Source: DATFFO01 sp963744905 (GTDB lineage: Bacteria > Actinomycetota > Acidimicrobiia > Spongiisociales > ZC4RG35). Taken from it: DNA of 64,000 bases. Positions 15,742-23,513 of this stretch are shown here, in pieces. Position 1 is the first letter of the stretch, and the number at the start of each line of letters is the position of its first letter. The stretch lies in NCBI GenBank assembly GCA_963744905.1, contig CAVUUV010000003.1, positions 248,001 through 312,000 of the forward strand, read 5' to 3'. A program made the translations under genes and the position numbers. The notes below the pieces were generated by a model. The model saw nothing but the letters and a program-made list of their open reading frames with translations, searched no databases and had not been told where the DNA came from.

Positions 15742-16964
15742 CAGGCCCACCCCCGCGAAGGGTGCCGGAACAGCTCCACATCCACCCACTCGCCCATCGC
15801 CACCCCGCCCACACCGACGGGGATCACAGCCAGGCCGTCGGCGGCCACCACGGCCGAAAGCACATGGGAGGACTGCCCTCCCGACAGACGCACCTGCGGC
15901 TCGTCGCCGTCGTGATCGATCCTGACTCGTAGGAACACCACCTTCTCGCGGTCCGTGTCTACTGCCTGGGCCAGCCGCATGCGGATCCTGGGCCGGAGCA
16001 GGAAGGTGGCTCCCTGCATCCGCAACAGCGCCGGACGGGCGAACTGCTCGAAGGCGATCATGGCCGAGACCGGGTTGCCGGGAAGGCCGAACAACGGGAC
16101 GTCGCCGACTCGCCCAAATGCGAACGGCTTGGCCGGCTGCATCGCCACCTGCCAGAACCCCACGTCACCACTGGCGGTCAGGACCTGCTTGATCAAGTCG
16201 TACTCACCCATCGATACCCCGCCGGAGGTGATGATGACGTCGGCTTCGGCCGCAGCCCGATCGAGGGCCCCGGTCAATTCCTCCTCGGTGTCGCCCACGA
16301 TGCCCAGGTCAATCACCTCGCCACCGGCCTCGGACACCAGGCTGCGCATCAGAGGCCGGTTGGACTCACGTATCTGACCTGGCGCCAGGGACCGGGTTTC
16401 GGGCGGCTGCAGCTCGTCGCCGGTCGCCATCACTGCCACCCGGGGACGGCGGCTCACCTTCGGCGCCGCCACCCCGACGCTGGACAGCAGGGCGAGCTCT
16501 GCGGCTCCGAGATGGGAGCCGGCCGCCAGAACCGTGGTTCCGGCCGCGAAGTCACTTCCCGCCGGCCGCACCGCCTCACCGCGAGCGACCGCCTCCAGGA
16601 TCTCCACCGTCTCCGACTCGGGCTGACGGGTCAGTTCCACCTTGACCACCGTGTCGGCGCCGACCGGCATAGGAGCCCCGGTCATGATCTTGATGGCGGC
16701 TCCCGGAGTGACGGCCTGACTTGCCACCGATCCCGCCGGCACATCCTCCAGTATCTGGAGACGCACCGGCATCCTCTCCAAGTCCGAGGCAATAACGGCG
16801 AACCCGTCCATGGCGGAATTGGCGAAGGGCGGCACGGCGTTGGGGGCGACGGCGTCCTCGGCCAGGATCCGGCCTCCGGCGTCTGTTATGTCGACCGACT
16901 CGGACTCGAGACGGCGCATCGCCGCCAGAACCTCGGCCCGGGCCTCCTCGAGCGGTCGCATCAA
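15741..16964 (-). CDS. moeA: MoeA family molybdotransferase / Glp-like protein
   Basis: 407 residues with the MoeA/gephyrin E-domain layout. NSAMDGFAV, IMTGAPMPVGAD, GQIRESNRP, SGGVSMGEYD, PAKPFAFG and GLPGNPVSAM occur in order, then the C-terminal domain IV with LSGGQSSHVLSAV. MoeA inserts molybdate into the adenylated cofactor. In corynebacteria and mycobacteria the paralogue next to galU is Glp, which binds FtsZ and a membrane receptor. This copy sits directly after galU (4-base overlap) and near a GlpR-like gene, so it may serve division, cofactor synthesis or both; moaC next to it supports a cofactor role. Confidence 0.9.
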   Translation of the reverse strand: MMRPLEEARAEVLAAMRRLESESVDITDAGGRILAEDAVAPNAVPPFANSAMDGFAVIASDLERMPVRLQILEDVPAGSVASQAVTPGAAIKIMTGAPMPVGADTVVKVELTRQPESETVEILEAVARGEAVRPAGSDFAAGTTVLAAGSHLGAAELALLSSVGVAAPKVSRRPRVAVMATGDELQPPETRSLAPGQIRESNRPLMRSLVSEAGGEVIDLGIVGDTEEELTGALDRAAAEADVIITSGGVSMGEYDLIKQVLTASGDVGFWQVAMQPAKPFAFGRVGDVPLFGLPGNPVSAMIAFEQFARPALLRMQGATFLLRPRIRMRLAQAVDTDREKVVFLRVRIDHDGDEPQVRLSGGQSSHVLSAVVAADGLAVIPVGVGGVAMGEWVDVELFRHPSRGWA

Positions 16965-17770
16965 GCGCTCTCCCCGATCTTGGGGGCCAGTTCGTCCCCG
17001 AAGCTGGCCATGCCCAGCTCGTAAGTGGCCAGGACCAGCCCGGCCGGCGTACCCACATCGAGCAAGTCTTCGTCGGCCACGAACCCCCGACAGCGCCCCG
17101 ACCGCCCCAGAGCGTCGATGGCGTCGGTGAGCTGGATCTCACCTCCATGACCGGGCTTGGTGTTTCTGAGCAAGTCGAAGACCTCGGGCATGAACAGGTA
17201 GCGGCCGATCAGTCCCAACCGGGAAGGAGCGTCTTCCACCCCGGGCTTCTCCACCGCACCGGCCACCTCCAGGACACCGTCGGACTCCTCCGAACCGGGA
17301 ACGATCACTCCGTACTTGGAGAGGAACTCGTCGGTCAGCCTTCGAAGTGAGACCACCGAGGTGTCATCGTCACCCGCCGCCCCGGCCAGTCCCGGGAGGA
17401 CATCCTTGCCCGGACGGACGATGTTGTCGGCCAGCAGGCAGAAGAAAGGCCGGTCTCCCACCATGTGGGAAGCCTCGAGAACAGCATGGCCCAGTCCCAG
17501 TGCCTCCTCCTGCACCACGGGTCGGATCTTCACGTCCTCAAGCCCCGGAAGGCGTCCCCCCACCAGAAAGTGCTGCTGGACGAGATGGCCGGCGTCCAGG
17601 TCGACGACGATGATGACCTCTCTGGCTCCGGCCCTGACCGCTTCCTCGACTCCGTACTGGATGGCGGGCCGATCGACGACCGTGATCAGTGCCTTGGGGA
17701 CGACGCGTGTCGCCGGCCGCATCCGCGTTCCCCTCCCGGCCGCCGGGATCACTGCTACGTCCACCTTCAT
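16961..17770 (-). CDS. galU: UTP-glucose-1-phosphate uridylyltransferase-like nucleotidyltransferase
   Basis: 269 residues from the ATG at 17770; longer frames run into plsY. The nucleotidyltransferase signature PAAGRGTRMRPATRVVPKAL is followed by DRPAIQYGVEEAVRAG, LLADNIVRPG, VEKPG and GGEIQLTDAIDAL, matching GalU, which makes UDP-glucose for cell-envelope glycans. It is about 25-30 residues shorter than typical GalU. The start overlaps the plsY stop by 4 bases and the stop overlaps moeA by 4, making a tightly coupled run. Confidence 0.9.
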   Translation of the reverse strand: MKVDVAVIPAAGRGTRMRPATRVVPKALITVVDRPAIQYGVEEAVRAGAREVIIVVDLDAGHLVQQHFLVGGRLPGLEDVKIRPVVQEEALGLGHAVLEASHMVGDRPFFCLLADNIVRPGKDVLPGLAGAAGDDDTSVVSLRRLTDEFLSKYGVIVPGSEESDGVLEVAGAVEKPGVEDAPSRLGLIGRYLFMPEVFDLLRNTKPGHGGEIQLTDAIDALGRSGRCRGFVADEDLLDVGTPAGLVLATYELGMASFGDELAPKIGESA

Positions 17771-18354
17771 TCGTCTGCCTCTCTTTTTGGCCGCCGTGTC
17801 GGTACAAGATTGCTTCGATGGCGCCATGCCACCAAAGCGCAAGTGACAGTCAAGACACCCACAGAAGCTCCGGCGACACCCTGCCACACGGCCAGGACTA
17901 TGGCCACCACCGGCAGCGACACCGTCCACCAGTCGGGAAGCCGCAGCGCGGCCAGCAGGGCCCACAGGGCCGTCACGACCACTCCAGCCAGGGGCACGGT
18001 GAAGAGGAGAACGCCGACGAGCGGAGCCACACCCCTCCCTCCCCGGAAGCGGTAGAACAGCGGATAGCAGTCACCCACCACCGCCATCCCACCCACGGCG
18101 AAGGCCCACACACCCATCGCGTCTCCCCGACCGGAGGCGACGGTACCCATCGCCGCGGCTACCAATCCTTTGAGGACGTCGCCGACCATCGCCATTGCCG
18201 CCGGCCCCCAGCCAACCTGGCGGCGCAGCTCGACCGGGCCGATGACTCCGCCATTGGTTGCTTCGAGTCCATGGAGCCGCCCGAAGAGGCGGGCAAAGGC
18301 GATGCTGCCCACCACGTATGCGGAGATGAGTGCGAGAACGATTGATGGGCTCAA
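17767..18354 (-). CDS. plsY: PlsY-like glycerol-3-phosphate acyltransferase with degenerate motifs
   Basis: 195 residues with five to six membrane segments and the PlsY order. VVGSIAFARLFGRLHG begins the first motif. GVIGPVELRR stands where GNxGATNxxR is usual. VGDVLKGL matches the D-x2-KG element, and GDCYPLFYRFRGGRGVAP stands where GHxxPxFxxFxGGKGVA is usual. So the histidine and the GSGN/GATN residues are changed, and catalysis through acyl-phosphate may be altered or lost. I chose TTG 18354 because upstream codons overlap the divergent fmdB-like promoter region. It could be a PlsY paralogue with another substrate. Confidence 0.75.
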   Translation of the reverse strand: MSPSIVLALISAYVVGSIAFARLFGRLHGLEATNGGVIGPVELRRQVGWGPAAMAMVGDVLKGLVAAAMGTVASGRGDAMGVWAFAVGGMAVVGDCYPLFYRFRGGRGVAPLVGVLLFTVPLAGVVVTALWALLAALRLPDWWTVSLPVVAIVLAVWQGVAGASVGVLTVTCALVAWRHRSNLVPTRRPKREADE

Positions 18355-18477
18355 AACCCGTCCGAGTCTAGGAACGGCCGGCTCCCCGGCTGGTCGAGGG
18401 CGAGAACCGGGAATGGGCTCGCGGTTCCGGAGGTTTACAATGCCAGGTCCACAAGCTCTCGATCCGATCGATACGAC

Positions 18478-18810
18478 ATGCCTACTTATGAATACCGCTG
18501 TGACGAATGCGGAGAGACCCTGGAAGTGTTCCAATCCTTCCGGGACAAGCCCCTCAAGGTGCACGAGGGATGTGGCGGTCCGCTCAAGAAGGTGTTTCAC
18601 CCCCGCGGTGTCGTCTTCAAGGGGTCGGGCTACTACGTGACCGACTCCCGGTCCAACGGCTCGGCCACCAAGCCCAAGACAGATACAGGCACCAAGTCGA
18701 CCGATTCCAACGGATCCAAGAAGGGCGACGAATCCAAGAAGGCCGACGGGAACGCCAAGGCCGAAGCGAAGAGCGCCAAGTCCTCCTCCACCAAGTCCGA
18801 CTCCGATTGA
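18478..18810 (+). CDS. FmdB-family zinc-ribbon protein
   Basis: 110 residues. The N-terminal MPTYEYRCDECGETLE and VHEGCGGPLKKVF form the FmdB zinc ribbon, followed by the conserved GSGYYVTDSR. The last 45 residues are a Lys/Ser/Asp low-complexity tail. FmdB proteins are small putative regulators linked in some species to amidase expression; the true role is unknown. It is followed at 40 bases by the SAF-domain gene, a common actinobacterial pairing. Confidence 0.9.
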   Translation: MPTYEYRCDECGETLEVFQSFRDKPLKVHEGCGGPLKKVFHPRGVVFKGSGYYVTDSRSNGSATKPKTDTGTKSTDSNGSKKGDESKKADGNAKAEAKSAKSSSTKSDSD

Positions 18811-18850
18811 CCCCCTTCCCAAGCGGCCCTGCCGTCCTTACGTTGAGGAC

Positions 18851-19384
18851 GTGCTGTGGCTGCAACCCCCTCCCCTGTTGCGCTGGCTGGCCGCCGGGTT
18901 GCTGATAGCCGCCGCAGCCTGGTCCGAATTCGCCCCCGAGTCCGGCGTCGAGATCACCGTCGTCCGCCGCGATGTGGCGGCCGGTGCAACCCTCGGCCCC
19001 GAGATGGTCGAGACATTGCGGATGCCCGATCCCGGATTCGAGACCGCGGCGCCTCACGGTGTGGCCATGATCGATCTGCGAGCCGGGGATCCCCTGTTGC
19101 CCACCATGGTATCGGAGGTCTCGATCCCTGCTGGTTGGGTGATCATCGACGCACACCTACCCGAACGAGCCCGACCCGGGCAGGCAGCGGTGGCGGTGGT
19201 CACGACGGCCGGAGATGGCGTGCAGCCCGTCGAGTTCCCGGCCATGGTGGTCGAGGCAGGCACGTCGGATGCCTTCGGAACCGAAACCGGAGCCATCGCC
19301 GTCCCTCCTGAGTGGGTAGCGCTGGCGGGTCAGGCCGTCGCCGAGGGTCGGCTCGTGGTGGGTGTTAGAACCACACACCGGTAA
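18851..19384 (+). CDS. SAF-domain membrane-anchored protein (CpaB/FlgA-like)
   Basis: 177 residues from GTG 18851. One membrane helix (LLRWLAAGLLIAAAAW) is followed by a SAF domain, EITVVRRDVAAGATLGPEMVETLRMP, then DLRAGDPLLPTMVS. This is the fold of the pilus/flagellum chaperones CpaB and FlgA. In actinobacteria such orphan SAF proteins often follow fmdB; the function is not established. No flp pilus genes are nearby. Confidence 0.8.
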   Translation: MLWLQPPPLLRWLAAGLLIAAAAWSEFAPESGVEITVVRRDVAAGATLGPEMVETLRMPDPGFETAAPHGVAMIDLRAGDPLLPTMVSEVSIPAGWVIIDAHLPERARPGQAAVAVVTTAGDGVQPVEFPAMVVEAGTSDAFGTETGAIAVPPEWVALAGQAVAEGRLVVGVRTTHR

Positions 19385-19395
19385 CGTCTCCGTTC

Positions 19396-20169
19396 GTGCT
19401 GTCCGCCATCATCTGGGGTCTGGTCCAGGGACTGACCGAATTCCTGCCCATCTCCTCTTCGGGCCACTTGGTCGTGGTCCCCGCCTTCCTGGACAAGGCG
19501 GGAATGAACCTGGCCCAGCCTTCACTCGAGGTCTCGGCCGTTCTCCATCTAGGGACCCTGATCGCCGTCCTGGTCTACTTCCGGGCCGACCTGGCCCGGT
19601 TACTCCGTTTCCATCCCGATGACGAGGCCAAGAAGCTGTGGGTGCTGTTGATCGTAGGGACGATTCCCGCCGTGGTGGGCTGGCCTCTGGAGAGCACCCT
19701 GCAGAGCTTCCAGGACGATCCCCGTCGGGTGGGGCTCGCCCTGATCGGCACCGCGATCATCCTGTGGATCGGGAGCAGGTTCGCCAACGGAAAGCGCCAG
19801 ATCACCGAGGCCAGGCCCCGGGAAGGATTCATGATCGGCCTGGCCCAGGCCCTGGCCCTCATCCCGGGGATCAGCCGCTCCGGCTCGACCATATCCGCCG
19901 GCTCGATTGTGGGCCTGACCCCCACCGAGGCGGCCCGTTACTCATTCCTGCTCGGTATCCCCGCCATCGCCGGAGGGGGACTCAAGTCGATGCTCGATGT
20001 CTCCGGCGGCACCGGGCTGCATGCCGAGATCTGGGTCGGGCTGGTGGTGGCGGCCGTGGCCGGGTATTTGGCGATCGCCGCCCTGTTGGCTCTTCTGCCC
20101 AGGGTTGGCCTGATTCCCTTCGCGATCTACGCCTTCCTGGCGGGCGTGGCGACAATCATCTTCCTCTGA
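19396..20169 (+). CDS. uppP: Undecaprenyl-diphosphatase
   Basis: 257 residues from GTG 19396, polytopic membrane protein. The two BacA/UppP signatures are clear: QGLTEFLPISSSGHLVV near 10-26 and LIPGISRSGSTISAG near 155. It recycles the undecaprenyl carrier for peptidoglycan and other envelope polymers and is the usual bacitracin-resistance determinant. It is 12 bases after the SAF gene, probably in one transcript with fmdB and SAF. It is convergent with the thioesterase gene. Confidence 0.94.
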   Translation: MLSAIIWGLVQGLTEFLPISSSGHLVVVPAFLDKAGMNLAQPSLEVSAVLHLGTLIAVLVYFRADLARLLRFHPDDEAKKLWVLLIVGTIPAVVGWPLESTLQSFQDDPRRVGLALIGTAIILWIGSRFANGKRQITEARPREGFMIGLAQALALIPGISRSGSTISAGSIVGLTPTEAARYSFLLGIPAIAGGGLKSMLDVSGGTGLHAEIWVGLVVAAVAGYLAIAALLALLPRVGLIPFAIYAFLAGVATIIFL

Positions 20170-20269
20170 CGAACCGCGCCCAGCGAACCAACCCATCCCG
20201 GGGGGACGGCCTGGGGAGAACCTCGCCCCCGGAACCTCAACCCAAACGCGGGTCCACGGTGACCGGCCG

Positions 20270-20710
20270 TCAATTCGGGGTGATGTAGGTGCCGCTGGCG
20301 TGAGCTACGAGCCGATCCCGCTCCTCACCCACCCATAGCTTCACCGACCCGTGGAAGCGCCGTCGGCCCTGCGACAGCAGGGTACCCAGGCCATGGAGGT
20401 CTCCACCCTGGGCCGGCCGCAGGAAGGTCAGCTGCAGGTCGGCTGTGACCGCCATTGCCTCGAGCCCGATCAGAGTGAAGGTAACGAACCACAGGCTGGC
20501 GTCCGCCACCGTGAACTGGGTGACGCCCGAGATGTAGCCGCCGGGACGCAACTCCTCCTCCTGGTGCCTCCACACCGTTTCCACCTCACCCCTCACCGCC
20601 CGGACGCACTTGACCTGTGTTCGACTCAAGGCGGGGTAGGTGGCGGCGACGAACTCATTGATCTCCGGTGCCGACACCGCCGATGGCTTGCCGGGCCCTT
20701 CGGGGGTCAC
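20270..20710 (-). CDS. Hotdog-fold thioesterase (PaaI/YdiI-like)
   Basis: 146 residues from GTG 20710, chosen because its GTGA overlaps the stop of the upstream gene by 4 bases; the longer open frame upstream is only a shadow of that gene. Hotdog pattern: ELRPGGYISGVTQFTVADASLWF, then LEAMAVTADLQLTFLRPAQGG, and a last strand RDRLVAHASGTYI. The G-x3-D/E-type residues on the central helix (TVADA) suit acyl-CoA hydrolysis. It is coupled to the ThDP enzyme and may hydrolyse an acyl-CoA formed by it. Confidence 0.82.
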   Translation of the reverse strand: MTPEGPGKPSAVSAPEINEFVAATYPALSRTQVKCVRAVRGEVETVWRHQEEELRPGGYISGVTQFTVADASLWFVTFTLIGLEAMAVTADLQLTFLRPAQGGDLHGLGTLLSQGRRRFHGSVKLWVGEERDRLVAHASGTYITPN

Positions 20711-22338
20711 TGGCTGTAGTTGGATGACATGCGCATCGTCTCGGCCAGGTGCACGTCGACCAGGGCGGGGAGCCCCGACGCCCCGGCACGTTTCAGAGCC
20801 GGCTCCAGGTCGGCTGGATCCTCCACCACCTCCCCGTGGCCACCCAGACCCGACACCATGGCGTGATAGGGGCGGCGGCCCAGGTCGGTTGCCACGAGGC
20901 GATCGGGAAAGCTGAAGCGGTGGAACGTCTTGATGTTGTTCCACACTCCGTCGTTGCCCATCACTCCCACGATGGGCAGACCCAGCCTCACCATGGTGTC
21001 GTACTCGAACCCGTTGAATCCAAAACCGCCGTCCCCATAGACGATCCCCACCGTCTTCTGGGGGAATACGACCTTGGCGGCGATGGCAAAGGGAGCACCC
21101 GTCCCCAACGTGCCGAATGGCCCCGGATCGAGCACGTGGCCCGGGTGGGAGACCTGCAGCCAGCGGGCGGTGGTGGACACGATGTCGCCACCGTCCACTG
21201 CCACGATCGAATCGGGACCGAAGAACTCCGCCACGTCGCGGGCGAAGCGGTGGGGCACGACCGGGATCGAATCGTCCTCGGCCAGCGCCGCGAACTCGGC
21301 TTGCTTGGCCCGGTCGGCCTCCATCACCCCTTCCGCCCAACTGCTCATCTCGCCGTTACCGAGAGCACCCGCCCGCCCGGCCAGCTGACGGGCCACCTGG
21401 GCCGGGTCCGCCACCACTCCCAGATGGGCGGGACGGTTCCATCCGATCTTGGTTCCGTCGGCGTCGACCTGGATCACGAACGCATCGGGCCCGATCTTCT
21501 GCCCGTACCCGGTCCGAAAGTCCCAGTCCACCCCCAAAGCCAGCACGACATCGGCCTCGGCCATGGCCTGAGAGCGGGAGTGGTTGCCCAAAAGCCGGTG
21601 CCCGTGCGGTAACGAGCCCCGGGCGCGGCTGTTGAGGTAGGTGGGGGCCCCCAGTGACTCGGCCAGCCGCGGATAGGGGTTGTCCTCTCCGGGGCGGGAC
21701 CCCGCTCCGGCGAAGATCATGGGCCGCTCGGCCGCCGCCAGCCGATCGACGATGGCGTCCAGGGTGGCCTGCTCGGCTCCCCGGTGCGAGGTGGGCCGGT
21801 AATCGACCGGGAAGTCCACGGCATCCTCGGCCACCATGTCGAACTGCAGGTCCATGGGCACATCGAGGAACACCGGGCCGCCCCGGCCGGCGAAGGCATG
21901 GCGGGCGGCGGTGGCCACGTAGTCGGCCAGACGGTCCAGCTGCCAGGCCGTTGCCGCCCAGGCGGTGATCGAGCGGAACAGGCGGGGATGGTCCATCTCC
22001 TGAAGCCCGCCCATCAGCTCCTGGCGGACCAGATGGCGACCACCCAGCAACAACATCGGGGTGTTGGCGTAATAGGCGTTGGCCACCCCGGTGACGGCGT
22101 CGGTCACACCCGGGCCGGCCGTAACCACCGCCACCCCCAGGCGTCCGGTCAGCCGCGAGTAGGCCTCGGCCGCATGGGCCGCCGCCTGCTCGTGGCGCAT
22201 GTCGACGATGCGGATTCCCTCCTGCACGCATCCGTCCAGGATGGGGACGATGTGACCGCCGGTTAGGGCGAAAATGGTGTCTACGCCCTCCGCCTTGAGG
22301 GCCCGGGCGATGATGGTTCCACCGTGGATCTTGGCCAT
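20707..22338 (-). CDS. Thiamine diphosphate-dependent enzyme (acetolactate synthase / 2-hydroxyacyl-CoA lyase family)
   Basis: 543 residues with the three-domain ThDP decarboxylase layout. The N-terminal Pyr domain has ALTGGHIVPILDG and MRHEQAAAHAAEAYSRLTG with the cofactor-activating Glu. The middle domain includes RPMIFAGAGSRPG. The C-terminal PP domain has VYGDGGFGFNGFEYDTMVR and, about 25 residues on, the Asn pair NDGVWNN (the GDG-x-NN motif). The family includes acetolactate synthase, oxalyl-CoA decarboxylase and 2-hydroxyacyl-CoA lyase. No regulatory IlvN neighbour is present, so biosynthetic acetolactate synthase is unlikely. The linked thioesterase points to CoA substrates. Confidence 0.85.
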   Translation of the reverse strand: MAKIHGGTIIARALKAEGVDTIFALTGGHIVPILDGCVQEGIRIVDMRHEQAAAHAAEAYSRLTGRLGVAVVTAGPGVTDAVTGVANAYYANTPMLLLGGRHLVRQELMGGLQEMDHPRLFRSITAWAATAWQLDRLADYVATAARHAFAGRGGPVFLDVPMDLQFDMVAEDAVDFPVDYRPTSHRGAEQATLDAIVDRLAAAERPMIFAGAGSRPGEDNPYPRLAESLGAPTYLNSRARGSLPHGHRLLGNHSRSQAMAEADVVLALGVDWDFRTGYGQKIGPDAFVIQVDADGTKIGWNRPAHLGVVADPAQVARQLAGRAGALGNGEMSSWAEGVMEADRAKQAEFAALAEDDSIPVVPHRFARDVAEFFGPDSIVAVDGGDIVSTTARWLQVSHPGHVLDPGPFGTLGTGAPFAIAAKVVFPQKTVGIVYGDGGFGFNGFEYDTMVRLGLPIVGVMGNDGVWNNIKTFHRFSFPDRLVATDLGRRPYHAMVSGLGGHGEVVEDPADLEPALKRAGASGLPALVDVHLAETMRMSSNYSQ

Positions 22339-22433
22339 GATGGAACGGTAGCGGTGTGAGTTGATCAGGCCACGAGCGGGGCCGCTCTTGCCTCCGCCCC
22401 CGCCCGGCGTCGAAGATCTGGCATCATCGCCCG

Positions 22434-23027
22434 GTGACCGAACGCACGACCGTCTACACCGATGGCGCCTGCTCGGGCAATCCCGGCCCTGGCGGCTGGG
22501 CGTGGATAGTCCCCAATGGACCCTTCTCCAGCGGTGCCGAGCCCGAGACGACCAACCAGCGCATGGAGCTGTCGGCGGCCCTGGACGCGGTCACCAGCTT
22601 GCCCGGGGCCCTGGAGGTGATCTCGGACTCCGCTTATGTGGTCAACTGCTTCCGGGATCGCTGGTGGGAGGGATGGCAACGCCGGGGGTGGGTGAATGCC
22701 AACCGCAAGCCGGTGGCCAATCGAGACCTGTGGGAACCGCTGGTCGAGGTGGTGAACCAGCGTGACATCGTGTTCCGCTGGGTGAAGGGGCACTCGGGTG
22801 ATCGCTGGAACGACCTGGCCGACCGGCTGGCGGTAGAAGCGGCCGAAGCCCAACAGGGACGGCACGGGGACGAGACCCCCACCGACGTCGGCCCGCGCCG
22901 ACGTGGCCGGGCGGGAGAGAGCCCGGGCCGCCGATGGGCCGGCCGGCCACCTCATGGCGGTGACCGGTCACCGCCCCACCGAGCTGGGCGGATACGACGA
23001 CAACGAGATCAGCCGGGGGGTGCGTGA
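22434..23027 (+). CDS. rnhA: Ribonuclease HI
   Basis: Removes RNA from RNA-DNA hybrids. From GTG 22434 the catalytic acidic residues are visible: YTDGACSGNPGPGG (Asp), NQRMELSAALDAV (Glu), VISDSAYVVN (Asp) and KGHSGDRWNDLAD (final Asp). The normal protein ends near residue 145; here a basic, low-complexity tail of about 50 residues continues and overlaps the next gene by at least 74 bases. The tail looks like read-through in the wrong frame rather than a domain, so the original stop may have been lost. Confidence 0.9.
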   Translation: MTERTTVYTDGACSGNPGPGGWAWIVPNGPFSSGAEPETTNQRMELSAALDAVTSLPGALEVISDSAYVVNCFRDRWWEGWQRRGWVNANRKPVANRDLWEPLVEVVNQRDIVFRWVKGHSGDRWNDLADRLAVEAAEAQQGRHGDETPTDVGPRRRGRAGESPGRRWAGRPPHGGDRSPPHRAGRIRRQRDQPGGA

Positions 23028-23451
23028 CCATCTGATCGACATCTTCACCGCCAAGCAGCGCATGCATCCCGACCTCAAGATCCTGACCGGGCTGGGGCTG
23101 GGTGCCGAGACACTGGCCGCCGAGGCGGCCAGGGATGCGCAGGTCCCGTTCGTGGCCGTTCTCGCCTTCCCCCGCCTCGACGAGCGCTGGCCGCCGCAGT
23201 CCCAACGCCGGTTCCGCCGGTTGCTCGATGAAGCCGACGAGACCGTCACCCTCCAGAACGTCCAGCCCGACTCCACCGCCAAGGCCTCCGCCGCCTTCAA
23301 ACGCCGCGACGCCTGGCTGGCCCGCCATGCCCACGAGGCGGTGGTGGTATGGGACGGCGACGACTCCCTGATCGGCCGCCAGGTTCGCTCTCTCCAGGAC
23401 GAGCTGGGAGAAGAAGAGGTGTGGGTGTTCTCTCCCGCCGAGGTGGGCTGA
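22954..23451 (+). CDS. SLOG-family protein (DUF1273/YpsA-like)
   Basis: 165 residues from the ATG at 22954 (MAVTGHRP); an ATG at 22903 would add a charged prefix that overlaps the RNase H domain more. The Rossmann-like SLOG pattern: TGHRPTELGGYD, ILTGLGLGAETLAAEAA, VPFVAVLAFP, then RRDAWLARHAHEAVVVWDGD. SLOG proteins bind nucleotides or nucleotide-derived ligands; DUF1273 members are of unknown role. It overlaps the rnhA tail, so the two are probably co-transcribed. Confidence 0.75.
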   Translation: MAVTGHRPTELGGYDDNEISRGVRDHLIDIFTAKQRMHPDLKILTGLGLGAETLAAEAARDAQVPFVAVLAFPRLDERWPPQSQRRFRRLLDEADETVTLQNVQPDSTAKASAAFKRRDAWLARHAHEAVVVWDGDDSLIGRQVRSLQDELGEEEVWVFSPAEVG

Positions 23452-23465
23452 AATCCCCCGTTCTG

Positions 23466-23503
23466 GCGCAATTAGGTCGCGCCATGGCGCGACCTAATTG
23501 CGC
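23466..23503. repeat. Perfect 38-bp palindrome (dispersed family, copy A)
   Basis: Each 19-base half starts GCGCAATTAGG and the centre is CCATGG. It lies between convergent genes with AAAA on the right flank, so it can terminate transcription. Related palindromes with the same CGCAATTAG arm start occur at 36224-36273 and 37311-37362. Confidence 0.88.
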
Positions 23504-23513
23504 GAAAAGCCCC

